This document shows positions 1 through 5,049 of a stretch of DNA of 5,169 bases, in pieces (position 1 is the first letter of the stretch; every line of letters begins with the position of its first letter). The stretch is from CAZWUW01 sp964636895 (lineage in GTDB: Bacteria; Bacillota; Thermincolia; Thermincolales; CAZWUW01): the NCBI GenBank assembly GCA_964636895.1, contig CAZWUW010000121.1, positions 1 through 5,169 of the forward strand, given 5' to 3'. The notes beneath the pieces were generated by a model. The model made no database searches, had not been told where the DNA came from, and saw nothing but the letters and a program-made list of their open reading frames with translations. Made by a program: the position numbers and the translations under genes.

Positions 1-699
1 CCCCAGCGCCAACGCTTCTTCCCGGAAAGCTGCCAGGAAAGCCACAATCTTTTTTATTTCTTCATGCCCGTACATAATTGCTTCCAGCATAACATCTTCC
101 GGCACTTCCTGCGCCCCGGCTTCTACCATAATTACAGCTTCTGCAGTCCCGGCAACGGTAACGTGCAGATCACTTACTTCAGCCTGGGCAAGGGTGGGAT
201 TAATAATAAATTTTCCATCCACCCGGCCGACAATAACTGCACCAATTGGCCCCATAAAAGGAATATCGGAAATAGTCAAGGCCGCGGATGCCCCAATAAT
301 TGCCGTCACATCAGGGGGGTTGTCCTGGTCTACAGACATAACTGTTGCCACTACATGCACATCATTGCGATAGCCTTTCGGAAATAAAGGCCTGACCGGT
401 CTGTCAATCAGCCTGCTGGACAAAATGGCCTTCTCACTAGGCCGGCCTTCCCGCTTAATAAACCCGCCCGGTATTTTCCCTACTGCGTATAGGCGTTCTT
501 CATAGTCCACAGTCAAAGGAAAAAAATCAATACCTTCTCTGGGATCCGGCGAACTAGTTGCCGCTACCAACACCGCCGTGTCACCGTAACGCATAAAAAC
601 AGCTCCGTTTGCTTGCTTAGCCAGTCGTCCGGTCTCAATTATCAATTCTCTGCCACCAAGGGGCAAGCTGCGTGAAATTTTCTTTGCGGTTTCCTCCAT
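1..699 (-). CDS. pnp: Polyribonucleotide nucleotidyltransferase, N-terminal third (partial)
   Basis: The first 233 codons of PNPase, open to the left edge. The full enzyme is about 700 aa, so the second RNase PH core and the KH and S1 RNA-binding domains lie outside. The visible part is the first RNase PH-like domain: LGGRELIIETGRLAKQANG (14-32), YGDTAVLVAAT (38-48), FFPLTVDYEERLYAVGKIPG (59-78), the RNA-contacting loop GGFIKREGRPSE (78-89), LIDRPVRPLFP (97-107), then the start of the linker domain (PEDVMLEAI onward). PNPase phosphorolyses RNA 3' to 5', releasing nucleoside diphosphates, and works as a trimer in the degradosome. The ATG at 699 is the only good start; GGAGGAGG lies 13 nt upstream. 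It probably depends partly on readthrough past the rpsO hairpin and partly on the TATAAT at 741-736. Confidence 0.97.
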   Translation of the reverse strand, partial: MEETAKKISRSLPLGGRELIIETGRLAKQANGAVFMRYGDTAVLVAATSSPDPREGIDFFPLTVDYEERLYAVGKIPGGFIKREGRPSEKAILSSRLIDRPVRPLFPKGYRNDVHVVATVMSVDQDNPPDVTAIIGASAALTISDIPFMGPIGAVIVGRVDGKFIINPTLAQAEVSDLHVTVAGTAEAVIMVEAGAQEVPEDVMLEAIMYGHEEIKKIVAFLAAFREEALALG

Positions 700-728
700 T
701 AAAATTCCAAAACCTCCTCCAAATTTTA
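700..728 (-). promoter_or_regulatory. AT-rich inverted repeat enclosing the pnp ribosome binding site
   Basis: TAAAATT (728-722) and AATTTTA (706-700) are perfect reverse complements flanking a 15-nt segment with GGAGGAGG (720-713). The second arm abuts the ATG at 699. The spacing from GGAGG to ATG is 13 nt if measured linearly, longer than usual. All stem pairs are A-U, so stability is low. A role in pnp translational control is inferred. Confidence 0.3.
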
Positions 729-735
729 GTATGCT

Positions 736-741
736 ATTATA
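736..741 (-). promoter_or_regulatory. Possible -10 element for pnp
   Basis: A perfect TATAAT on the minus strand sits 36 nt before the pnp start, inside the rpsO-pnp spacer and after the hairpin. The spacer is AT-rich. There is no good -35 at 16-18 nt; TTATAT at 19 nt is weak. The predicted start near 730 would give a 30-nt leader. It is reasonable as a separate pnp promoter but could be chance in AT-rich DNA. Confidence 0.4.
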
Positions 742-817
742 AATCTCTAGATTTCGACATATATAATAGTATTTCCTGCACAAGCCATAAAAAATACAAG
801 TTTTTCATCTGCAACAT

Positions 818-841
818 AAAAGCGGGGTATCCCCCGCTTTT
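818..841 (-). terminator. Hairpin after rpsO (terminator or attenuator before pnp)
   Basis: A perfect 10-bp stem, AAAAGCGGGG (841-832) and CCCCGCTTTT (827-818), with a GATA loop, starts one base after the rpsO stop codon. The only U-run is the four Us that close the stem; the following bases are AUGUUGC. Termination may therefore be partial, letting some transcripts continue into pnp. The stem would also protect the rpsO 3' end or serve as a processing site. Confidence 0.8.
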
Positions 842-842
842 A

Positions 843-1112
843 TTATCTTCTTAATCCAAGTTTTTCAATAATGATCCGGTAGCGATCAAAATTCTTAGCC
901 TTAAGGTAATTCAGCAAAGCCCTTCTTTGCCCAACCATTTTCAACAAACCGCGTCGAGAATGATGATCCTTTTTGTGTTCCTTCAAATGCTCGGTTAAGT
1001 AATTGATGCGCTCCGTCAGGATAGCAATTTGCACTTCCGGGGAACCGGTATCACCCTCATGCAGTTTGTATTTTTCAATAATTTGCTTCTTCTGATCTGT
1101 AGCCAGTACCAT
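843..1112 (-). CDS. rpsO: 30S ribosomal protein S15
   Basis: An 89-aa protein of exactly the usual S15 length. The sequence has the hallmark HEGDTGSPEVQIAILTERI (18-36), then LTEHLKEHKKDHHSRRGLL (39-57) and the RRALLNYL block (63-70), ending in KLGLRR. S15 is a primary 16S rRNA binder at the helix 20-21-22 junction and helps form an intersubunit bridge. The ATG at 1112 follows an excellent ribosome binding site. A hairpin terminator begins one base after the TAA stop and pnp follows, the conserved rpsO-pnp order. Upstream lies a structured leader suited to S15 feedback. Residues look intact and the call is secure. Confidence 0.98.
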   Translation of the reverse strand: MVLATDQKKQIIEKYKLHEGDTGSPEVQIAILTERINYLTEHLKEHKKDHHSRRGLLKMVGQRRALLNYLKAKNFDRYRIIIEKLGLRR

Positions 1113-1215
1113 AACGTCACCTCCTTTTTTATTCTAATCCCCATTAGCCAAGACAACCGTCGGAGTTTCGCGTCTCCTAGCTGATGGTTTATCTAAAGTG
1201 GCCGCAGCCACCATC
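1113..1215 (-). promoter_or_regulatory. Structured rpsO leader, candidate S15 autoregulatory element
   Basis: This 106-nt gap holds no gene but strong potential RNA structure. Helix A pairs GATGGT (1215-1210) with ACCATC (1188-1183) around a GGC-TGCG-GCC hairpin (1209-1200). Helix B pairs CCATCAGCTAGGA (1187-1175) with TCTTGGCTAATGG (1153-1141): 12 of 13 positions pair, counting two G-U wobbles, with one C-A mismatch. A and B share bases 1187-1183, so they exclude each other. Helix B contains a G-U pair (1177/1151) stacked on a G-C pair (1176/1152), the step that S15 reads in 16S rRNA helix 22. CTCC (1165-1162) in the helix B loop could pair with GGAG (1124-1121) of the ribosome binding site. 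S15 leaders with differing folds are known in several bacteria; assignment here is inference. Confidence 0.45.
1117..1126 (-). promoter_or_regulatory. Extended Shine-Dalgarno of rpsO
   Basis: AAGGAGGTGA, a ten-base perfect complement of the usual 16S rRNA 3' end, lies 4 nt before the ATG at 1112 (GGAGG core to ATG is 7 nt). This is much stronger than the sites of the neighbouring genes, as expected for a highly expressed ribosomal protein or one whose access is controlled by leader structure. Confidence 0.85.
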
Positions 1216-1218
1216 GAC

Positions 1219-1440
1219 TCATTTGCCAATCACGGTAATTACCAGTCGCCCATTAGGTATGTCCTTTGCCACGATGTCGAATACCCGCCCCGATTTGGCA
1301 AAAAACCCTCGAAAACGGGTCGCCATCGGAATCATTCCGGGAATTTCCCGGGCTGCATTAACAATGTCTGCAGCCATAATTTTATCCTGGCGCAAATCCC
1401 TTAAGCGCTTATGGGCATGCTCGGTAATTATTACCCGCAT
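1219..1440 (-). CDS. Small basic protein resembling the DUF4258 family (73 aa)
   Basis: A 73-aa basic protein (14 K/R against 7 D/E). It begins RVIITEHAHKRLRDLRQ, matching the opening strand plus HAxxRL pattern of DUF4258-like proteins. A helix (IMAADIVNAAREI, 21-33), an arginine-rich turn (ATRFRGFF, 40-47) and two closing strands (RVFDIVAKD and RLVITVIGK) follow. DUF4258 proteins share a small alpha/beta layout with RelE/BECR toxins, but many are uncharacterised and not toxic. The family call is by pattern only. The ATG at 1440 has AAGGA (1455-1451) at 10 nt. The gene lies 18 nt downstream of the 75-aa gene, so the two form one unit, and its stop is directly followed by the structured rpsO leader. 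A toxin role, a nucleic-acid-binding role or an accessory translation role are all possible. Confidence 0.75.
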   Translation of the reverse strand: MRVIITEHAHKRLRDLRQDKIMAADIVNAAREIPGMIPMATRFRGFFAKSGRVFDIVAKDIPNGRLVITVIGK

Positions 1441-1458
1441 ATATAATCTTTCCTTATA

Positions 1459-1686
1459 TTAATAAGTGCGTAATTTGAACGATTTGACTTCCTCTCTTTG
1501 GGCTAGCATAGTAATCAATGCATCCTGAAAAGCCGCCAGCAATGCATCATCCATGCCGGAATTAAAATATAGCTGTTCCAATTCATGGCGAAGACTTTGG
1601 AACTCCTCACTAAGACAAATCTCAGCAATCTGATAAATAAGTTTTTTTATCTCTTCATCGTGGGAGCCGGCCTTCGTCTTAATCAT
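1459..1686 (-). CDS. Small acidic helical protein of unknown function (75 aa)
   Basis: I do not recognise this protein. It is 75 aa and acidic (about 13 D/E against 9 K/R). It looks entirely helical, with three predicted helices: about 10-26 (EEIKKLIYQIAEI), 27-42 (EEFQSLRHELEQLYF) and 45-66 (MDDALLAAFQDALITMLAQRE). There is no signal peptide, membrane segment or metal motif. The ATG at 1686 is supported by GGAG (1699-1696) at 9 nt. Longer in-frame readings from upstream non-ATG codons would run through the promoter and are rejected. It has its own promoter, and the next small gene starts 18 nt after its stop. The LR-EL-LY...G..D..LL pattern weakly recalls Spo0E-type helical hairpins, but the family's SQELD motif is absent. 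As an acidic partner upstream of a basic small protein it could be an antitoxin-like or regulatory subunit; that is speculation. Confidence 0.72.
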   Translation of the reverse strand: MIKTKAGSHDEEIKKLIYQIAEICLSEEFQSLRHELEQLYFNSGMDDALLAAFQDALITMLAQREEVKSFKLRTY

Positions 1687-1689
1687 ATA

Positions 1690-1722
1690 AAACGTCTCCT
1701 TTCCTGTTGGCACGGGACGTTT
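1690..1722 (-). promoter_or_regulatory. 7-bp inverted repeat around the ribosome binding site of the 75-aa gene
   Basis: AAACGTC (1722-1716) and GACGTTT (1696-1690) are perfect reverse complements separated by 19 nt. The purine-rich AGGAAAGGAG ribosome binding site (1705-1696) lies in the loop, with its last base in the stem. The whole element falls in the predicted 5' UTR. It could be an mRNA hairpin that tunes translation or a DNA operator. The pairing is seen; any role is inferred. Confidence 0.35.
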
Positions 1723-1732
1723 GACGCTATTA

Positions 1733-1761
1733 ATTTTAACATAGTTTGAGATAGATGTAAA
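1733..1761 (-). promoter_or_regulatory. Sigma-A-type promoter upstream of the two small genes
   Basis: On the minus strand TTTACA (1761-1756, five of six matches to TTGACA) and TAAAAT (1738-1733, five of six to TATAAT) are separated by exactly 17 nt. Transcription would start near 1727-1726, about 40 nt before the ATG at 1686. This is the best promoter match I found in the window. It lies in the only large gap after the tight infB-ribF run, so it could feed the two small genes, rpsO and possibly pnp. Confidence 0.65.
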
Positions 1762-1794
1762 TTGCAAACCCGTCTCTTTTTATTATATTTAATC

Positions 1795-2742
1795 CTACCG
1801 CTGTTTATGCCCGACCCGGTAACGGAAGAAATCTTTGGCGGCGGCACAGTCGGCATTAATTTGCCGCACCAGTTCAGCGGCATCGCAAAAAGTCTTTTCT
1901 TCCCGCAGTCTGGCCAGGAAAATCACCTTTACCTCTTGTCCATAAACATCCTGACAGAAATCAAGTATATGTACTTCCAGGTTTTTCGGCCTTTGATGAG
2001 CAAAAGTCGGTTTGATACCAATATTGGCTACACCACAATAAGAATCCCCTTTGATAAGTACATTTACGGCATAAACACCGTGGGCCGGTGCTAAAAGTTC
2101 TTCCGGCAAATCCAGATTGGCTGTAGGAAATCCAATCTCCCGGCCGCGCCGGTCGCCGGTAGTGACCCAACCACGGATAAATGGCTGGTAGCCTAGCAGC
2201 TGCCCGGCTTTTTCTACATCGCCGGCCAATAAAAACTGACGAATAAAAGAACTGCTGACCTCATATCTTCCGGCAAAAACCGGTGGAATAATGGTCAAAC
2301 GGTAACCTGACTGCTGTGCAAGCTGCTGCAGCAATACCGGGTCACCCTCACCGCGACGACCAAAAGTATAGTTATAACCAACCACAATCTCCTGGGCAGC
2401 AATAGTGCTTTGCAGTATATCATACACAAAGGTCTCCGGTTTCAACCTGGCCATCGCCTCGGAAAAAGGAGCAATTATCATAACTTGAATACCCAGTTCA
2501 CTCATCATTCTTATTTTGTCTTCCCGTGTCAGCAACAGGGCAGGAGCGGCATCCGGCTGCAAAACTTTCATGGGGTGCGGGTCAAAAGTAAATAGTGCCG
2601 GTGTACCGTTAATTTCCTGGGCTATGGTGACCGTTTTCCTAATTAGTTCCCGGTGTCCCATGTGTACACCGTCAAAATTACCCAGGGCTATTACCAGATT
2701 GGGTAATTTTTTGAAACCCTGCAAATCATAATATATGTCCAT
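1795..2742 (-). CDS. ribF: Bifunctional riboflavin kinase / FAD synthetase
   Basis: A 315-aa protein, normal length for prokaryotic RibF, which phosphorylates riboflavin to FMN and adenylylates FMN to FAD. The N-terminal nucleotidyltransferase domain has GNFDGVHMGH (21-30, the HxGH nucleotide-binding motif), TFDPHP (52-57), GYNYTFGRRGEG (122-133) and SSSFIR (163-168, equivalent to the ISSTxIR motif). The C-terminal flavokinase domain has GDRRGREIGFPTANL (196-210, with the PTAN motif), HGVYAV (221-226), VANIGIKPTF (238-247), LEVHILDF (255-262) and an ending helix. I chose the ATG at 2742, where homology begins, with GGGGAG (2759-2754) 11 nt upstream and GAGG closer. A GTG at 2754 and a TTG at 2763 are in frame but poorly placed. 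It is co-transcribed with truB, as in many Bacillota. No terminator follows, so readthrough into the small genes is likely. Confidence 0.95.
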   Translation of the reverse strand: MDIYYDLQGFKKLPNLVIALGNFDGVHMGHRELIRKTVTIAQEINGTPALFTFDPHPMKVLQPDAAPALLLTREDKIRMMSELGIQVMIIAPFSEAMARLKPETFVYDILQSTIAAQEIVVGYNYTFGRRGEGDPVLLQQLAQQSGYRLTIIPPVFAGRYEVSSSFIRQFLLAGDVEKAGQLLGYQPFIRGWVTTGDRRGREIGFPTANLDLPEELLAPAHGVYAVNVLIKGDSYCGVANIGIKPTFAHQRPKNLEVHILDFCQDVYGQEVKVIFLARLREEKTFCDAAELVRQINADCAAAKDFFRYRVGHKQR

Positions 2743-2763
2743 AGCCTCTGTCACTCCCCTCAA

Positions 2764-3708
2764 TCAGAAGACTTTCACCGGCTGGAAAACGTATTTATGC
2801 AACTTATCGCCATCTAATGCGGGCTGATCCTTTAGCGTCCTGGCAACAGCCAGACAACCGGCTGCCGGCACGCACAAGCATACCAATTGTTGTTCTGCCA
2901 GTTCGTCAGCAGGTAAAGCCTGTACCCCGGCCGGATAAATCTTGCTTCCGCTTTTCACAGACGGCACGGTGGCAAGCTTAACCTGCACTAATGGCAAATG
3001 CTGCAATGCCGTGTCCAAAGGTAAGATAATCTCCTCCAGTCTGCCTGAAGCTGCCAAAAATGATATTTCTTCAAGAGTTACGGCCTGCTCCAGCTGGAAA
3101 GGACCACTGCCTGTCCGAATCAAAAAAGACATAAATGCGCCGCAGCCTAAACGCTCGCCAATATCATGACAAAGAGTTCTGATATATGTGCCTTTAGAGC
3201 AGCTTACGTCAAATATGGCTTTGGGCCTGGTCGATGCGGCTGTATAAATTTTGACCGGGCTTATCTCGTAGATGTGCACCGGTCGCGGTTGCCTCTCTAC
3301 AACCTGACCCTGACGGGCCAGTTCATACAATTTTTTGCCTTGATGTCGAACCGCCGAAGTCATTGGCGGCACCTGACTAATTTCACCCTGGAATTCGTTA
3401 AACACCGCCGCAATCTTTTCGGTAGTCAGCCCGGAAGTATCATATTCGCTAAGTATTGTGCCATATTTATCCTGAGTGTCGGTTGTGCTGCCAAAGGTGA
3501 TTTCCGCCCGATAACTTTTACCGCTATCTGTTACATATTGCGCTACTTTGGTGGCCTTGCCCAGACATACCGGCAAAACTCCAGCCACTCCCGGATCAAG
3601 TGTACCTGTATGACCGGCTTTTTTTTGCTGCATAATACGCCTGATAAAATATACCACATCATGGGAGGTCATACCCGGCGGCTTTAACACATTGACAATG
3701 CCATCCAC
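2764..3708 (-). CDS. truB: tRNA pseudouridine(55) synthase
   Basis: A 314-aa TruB, which isomerises U55 in the T-loop of tRNAs. Clear motifs, numbered from the GTG at 3708, are KPPGMTSHD (9-17), GHTGTLDP with catalytic Asp38, the FGSTTDTQDKYG substrate region (72-83), QVPPMTSAVRHQGKKLYELAR (starting near 112), and SKGTYIRTL (171-179), followed by LGCGAFMSFLIRTGSGPF. The remaining part (about 230-314) is the TruB C-terminal/PUA-like RNA-binding region. An in-frame ATG at 3714 would add two residues, but GGAGG (3720-3716) would then end one base before the codon. From that GGAGG the GTG at 3708 has a 7-nt spacing, so I prefer it. The gene follows nrnA by 16 nt and precedes ribF by 21 nt. The family call is very secure; only the start is in doubt. 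Confidence 0.95.
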   Translation of the reverse strand: MDGIVNVLKPPGMTSHDVVYFIRRIMQQKKAGHTGTLDPGVAGVLPVCLGKATKVAQYVTDSGKSYRAEITFGSTTDTQDKYGTILSEYDTSGLTTEKIAAVFNEFQGEISQVPPMTSAVRHQGKKLYELARQGQVVERQPRPVHIYEISPVKIYTAASTRPKAIFDVSCSKGTYIRTLCHDIGERLGCGAFMSFLIRTGSGPFQLEQAVTLEEISFLAASGRLEEIILPLDTALQHLPLVQVKLATVPSVKSGSKIYPAGVQALPADELAEQQLVCLCVPAAGCLAVARTLKDQPALDGDKLHKYVFQPVKVF

Positions 3709-3715
3709 CAGCATC

Positions 3716-3720
3716 CCTCC
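3716..3720 (-). promoter_or_regulatory. truB ribosome binding site that decides the start
   Basis: GGAGG on the minus strand lies directly against the in-frame ATG at 3714 (one base between) but 7 nt from the in-frame GTG at 3708. Normal spacing rules favour the GTG. The start would be unusual only in codon choice; both readings give the conserved DGIVNVLKPPG N-terminus. Confidence 0.6.
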
Positions 3721-3724
3721 ATCA

Positions 3725-4708
3725 TTATTCAGGCAATACGGCTAATGCCGCTGCCACAACTTTTGTTTCAACTTCAGCTAAATTGCCATTTATCAAACAC
3801 CCGGCGGCCCTGGGATGACCCCCTCCGCCAAAAATGGCAGCCAGTTTATTCACGTCAATAGACCCTTTGGAACGAAAACCTACTTTTAATTTACCAGGTT
3901 CAATTTCTCTGAATAATAGCCCTATCTCCACACCTTCCGCGGTTCTGGGATAATTAACAATGCCATCGGCATGTTCATCCCTGGCCCCCATTTCTTCCAT
4001 TGTGGAAAAAGGCACACTAATCCAGGCTACCCGTCCGCAAGTTGAGGTTTTTATGCCAGCTAGCGCTCTGCCTAACAGCCTGATAGAAATTATTTCCCTG
4101 TTTTCAAATAGATTTTCGTTGATACGGGCAACGTCAATACCGGTGCTCATTAGTTCGGCCGCTATTTTGTGAGTATTGGCGGTGGTGTTTTCATACCGGA
4201 AGGAACCCGTATCCATGACCATGGCTGTATAAAGATTCATGGCTATATCGGCAGTGACGGTATGGCCTGACTCTCGAATTAAGCGGTAAACCAACTCTCC
4301 AGTGGCTGCTGCTACAGGCTCAACAAAATTGTAACTCCCAAAATGATTGTTACTAATATGATGATCAATATTTATCACCGTAGCAACTTTCTTTATCTGC
4401 GCGGCCAGTTCGTCGCCGCCCCGGTTGATATCTGTACAATCAAGGACAATAGCCAAATCACAATCGGCTGGGAAATCTTCCAGTTCCCTGACATCTGCCA
4501 CCCCTGGCAAAAACTTATAACAATGGGGTATCGGATCCGGACTGATGACAATTGCCTTTTTACCCATCTGCCTAACCACCAGGCTCATGGCGACAGTAGA
4601 TCCAACACTGTCACCGTCAGGCATGGCATGACCGCAAATTACGATACTCTCCGCCTGCTGTATTACCGACAATAGTTTCTTCATTTCAGTCATGGACATC
4701 ATCTGCAT
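3725..4708 (-). CDS. nrnA: DHH/DHHA1 phosphoesterase, NrnA-type oligoribonuclease / pAp phosphatase
   Basis: A 327-aa DHH-family protein. The N-terminal catalytic domain shows GHAMPDGDSVGS (26-37; metal ligands H27, D31, D33), VLDCTD (D90), the signature DHH at 115-117, and MDTGSF (D166). The C-terminal DHHA1 substrate-binding domain carries LKVGFRSKG (274-282) and the glycine-rich GGGGHPRAAG loop (294-303). Length and motif order match NrnA, the Mn-dependent cytosolic enzyme that removes nucleotides from 2-5-nt RNAs and also dephosphorylates pAp. Position between rbfA and truB is a common Bacillota arrangement, and a nano-RNase beside pnp makes functional sense. I chose the ATG at 4708 because GGGAG (4722-4718) lies 9 nt upstream. 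In-frame ATGs at 4702, 4699 and 4693 are alternatives, the last beginning MTEMKKLL. Substrate preference (nano-RNA, pAp or pApA) cannot be read from sequence. Confidence 0.92.
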   Translation of the reverse strand: MQMMSMTEMKKLLSVIQQAESIVICGHAMPDGDSVGSTVAMSLVVRQMGKKAIVISPDPIPHCYKFLPGVADVRELEDFPADCDLAIVLDCTDINRGGDELAAQIKKVATVINIDHHISNNHFGSYNFVEPVAAATGELVYRLIRESGHTVTADIAMNLYTAMVMDTGSFRYENTTANTHKIAAELMSTGIDVARINENLFENREIISIRLLGRALAGIKTSTCGRVAWISVPFSTMEEMGARDEHADGIVNYPRTAEGVEIGLLFREIEPGKLKVGFRSKGSIDVNKLAAIFGGGGHPRAAGCLINGNLAEVETKVVAAALAVLPE

Positions 4709-5045
4709 CTTTAACTTCTCCCAGCAGTTCCATAATTCTGGCCCCGTGTTCTATGGACTCATCAAACCGGAACTCAACCTCCGGAGTGTAGCGCAGCCGA
4801 ATTCTCCTGCCAAGTTCGGTGCGCACAAAACCTTTAGCCTTATTAAGAGCTAATAGCGTCTGCTTAGTATCTTCCGCCGACCCCAGGACACTTACAAAAA
4901 TCCTGGCATAGCGGATATCCGGTGTAACTTCAACCGAGGTAACGGTAACAAACCCAATGCGGGGATCCTTTAACTCATCCCGCATCATCTTAGTTACTTC
5001 CCGCTTTATTTCCTCGGCCACCCGATTAGCCCTGAGGTGGCTCAT
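4686..5045 (-). CDS. rbfA: Ribosome-binding factor A
   Basis: A 119-aa protein, normal length for RbfA, a single KH-type domain that binds the 30S subunit near 16S rRNA helix 1 and acts in late 30S maturation and cold adaptation. Visible family features are the N-terminal RVAEEIKREV helix (about residues 8-17), the DPRIGFVTVTSVEVTPDIRYARIFVSV core (27-53), and the C-terminal helix-strand block with ELGRRIRLRYTPEVEF (about 77-92) followed by DESIEHG and LL. The ATG at 5045 is preceded by GGGAG (5060-5056) with 10 nt spacing. The gene starts 4 nt after the infB stop, and its last 23 nt overlap the start of nrnA, so translation of the two is probably coupled. The C-terminus is short and acidic (DADDVHD). 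Confidence 0.96.
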   Translation of the reverse strand: MSHLRANRVAEEIKREVTKMMRDELKDPRIGFVTVTSVEVTPDIRYARIFVSVLGSAEDTKQTLLALNKAKGFVRTELGRRIRLRYTPEVEFRFDESIEHGARIMELLGEVKDADDVHD

Positions 5046-5049
5046 TTCA

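Noticed and set aside
64..387. 107-aa plus-strand open frame opposite pnp
   Set aside because: It is antisense to the conserved PNPase core, with a His/Asn/Cys-rich composition typical of a shadow reading.
1459..1686. 75-aa protein as a Spo0E-type aspartyl-phosphate phosphatase
   Set aside because: A helix-turn-helix spacing resemblance exists, but the family's SQELD motif is replaced by FQDAL, and the protein carries an extra N-terminal helix. Too weak to call.
1687..1767. N-terminal extension of the 75-aa gene from a TTG at 1767
   Set aside because: It would translate the promoter and UTR and lacks a ribosome binding site. The internal ATG at 1686 has GGAG at 9 nt.
1782..1787. Perfect TATAAT on the minus strand just after ribF
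   Set aside because: There is no -35-like hexamer at 16-18 nt upstream. The nearby TTTACA-17-TAAAAT pair is a much better promoter.
1763..1795. Terminator after ribF
   Set aside because: The region is AT-rich but has no GC stem followed by a U-run on the minus strand, so readthrough is more likely.
3166..3687. 173-aa plus-strand open frame opposite truB
   Set aside because: It lies wholly antisense to a well-conserved gene, has no recognisable domain or clear ribosome binding site, and is rich in Cys/Arg/Tyr as expected of a shadow frame.
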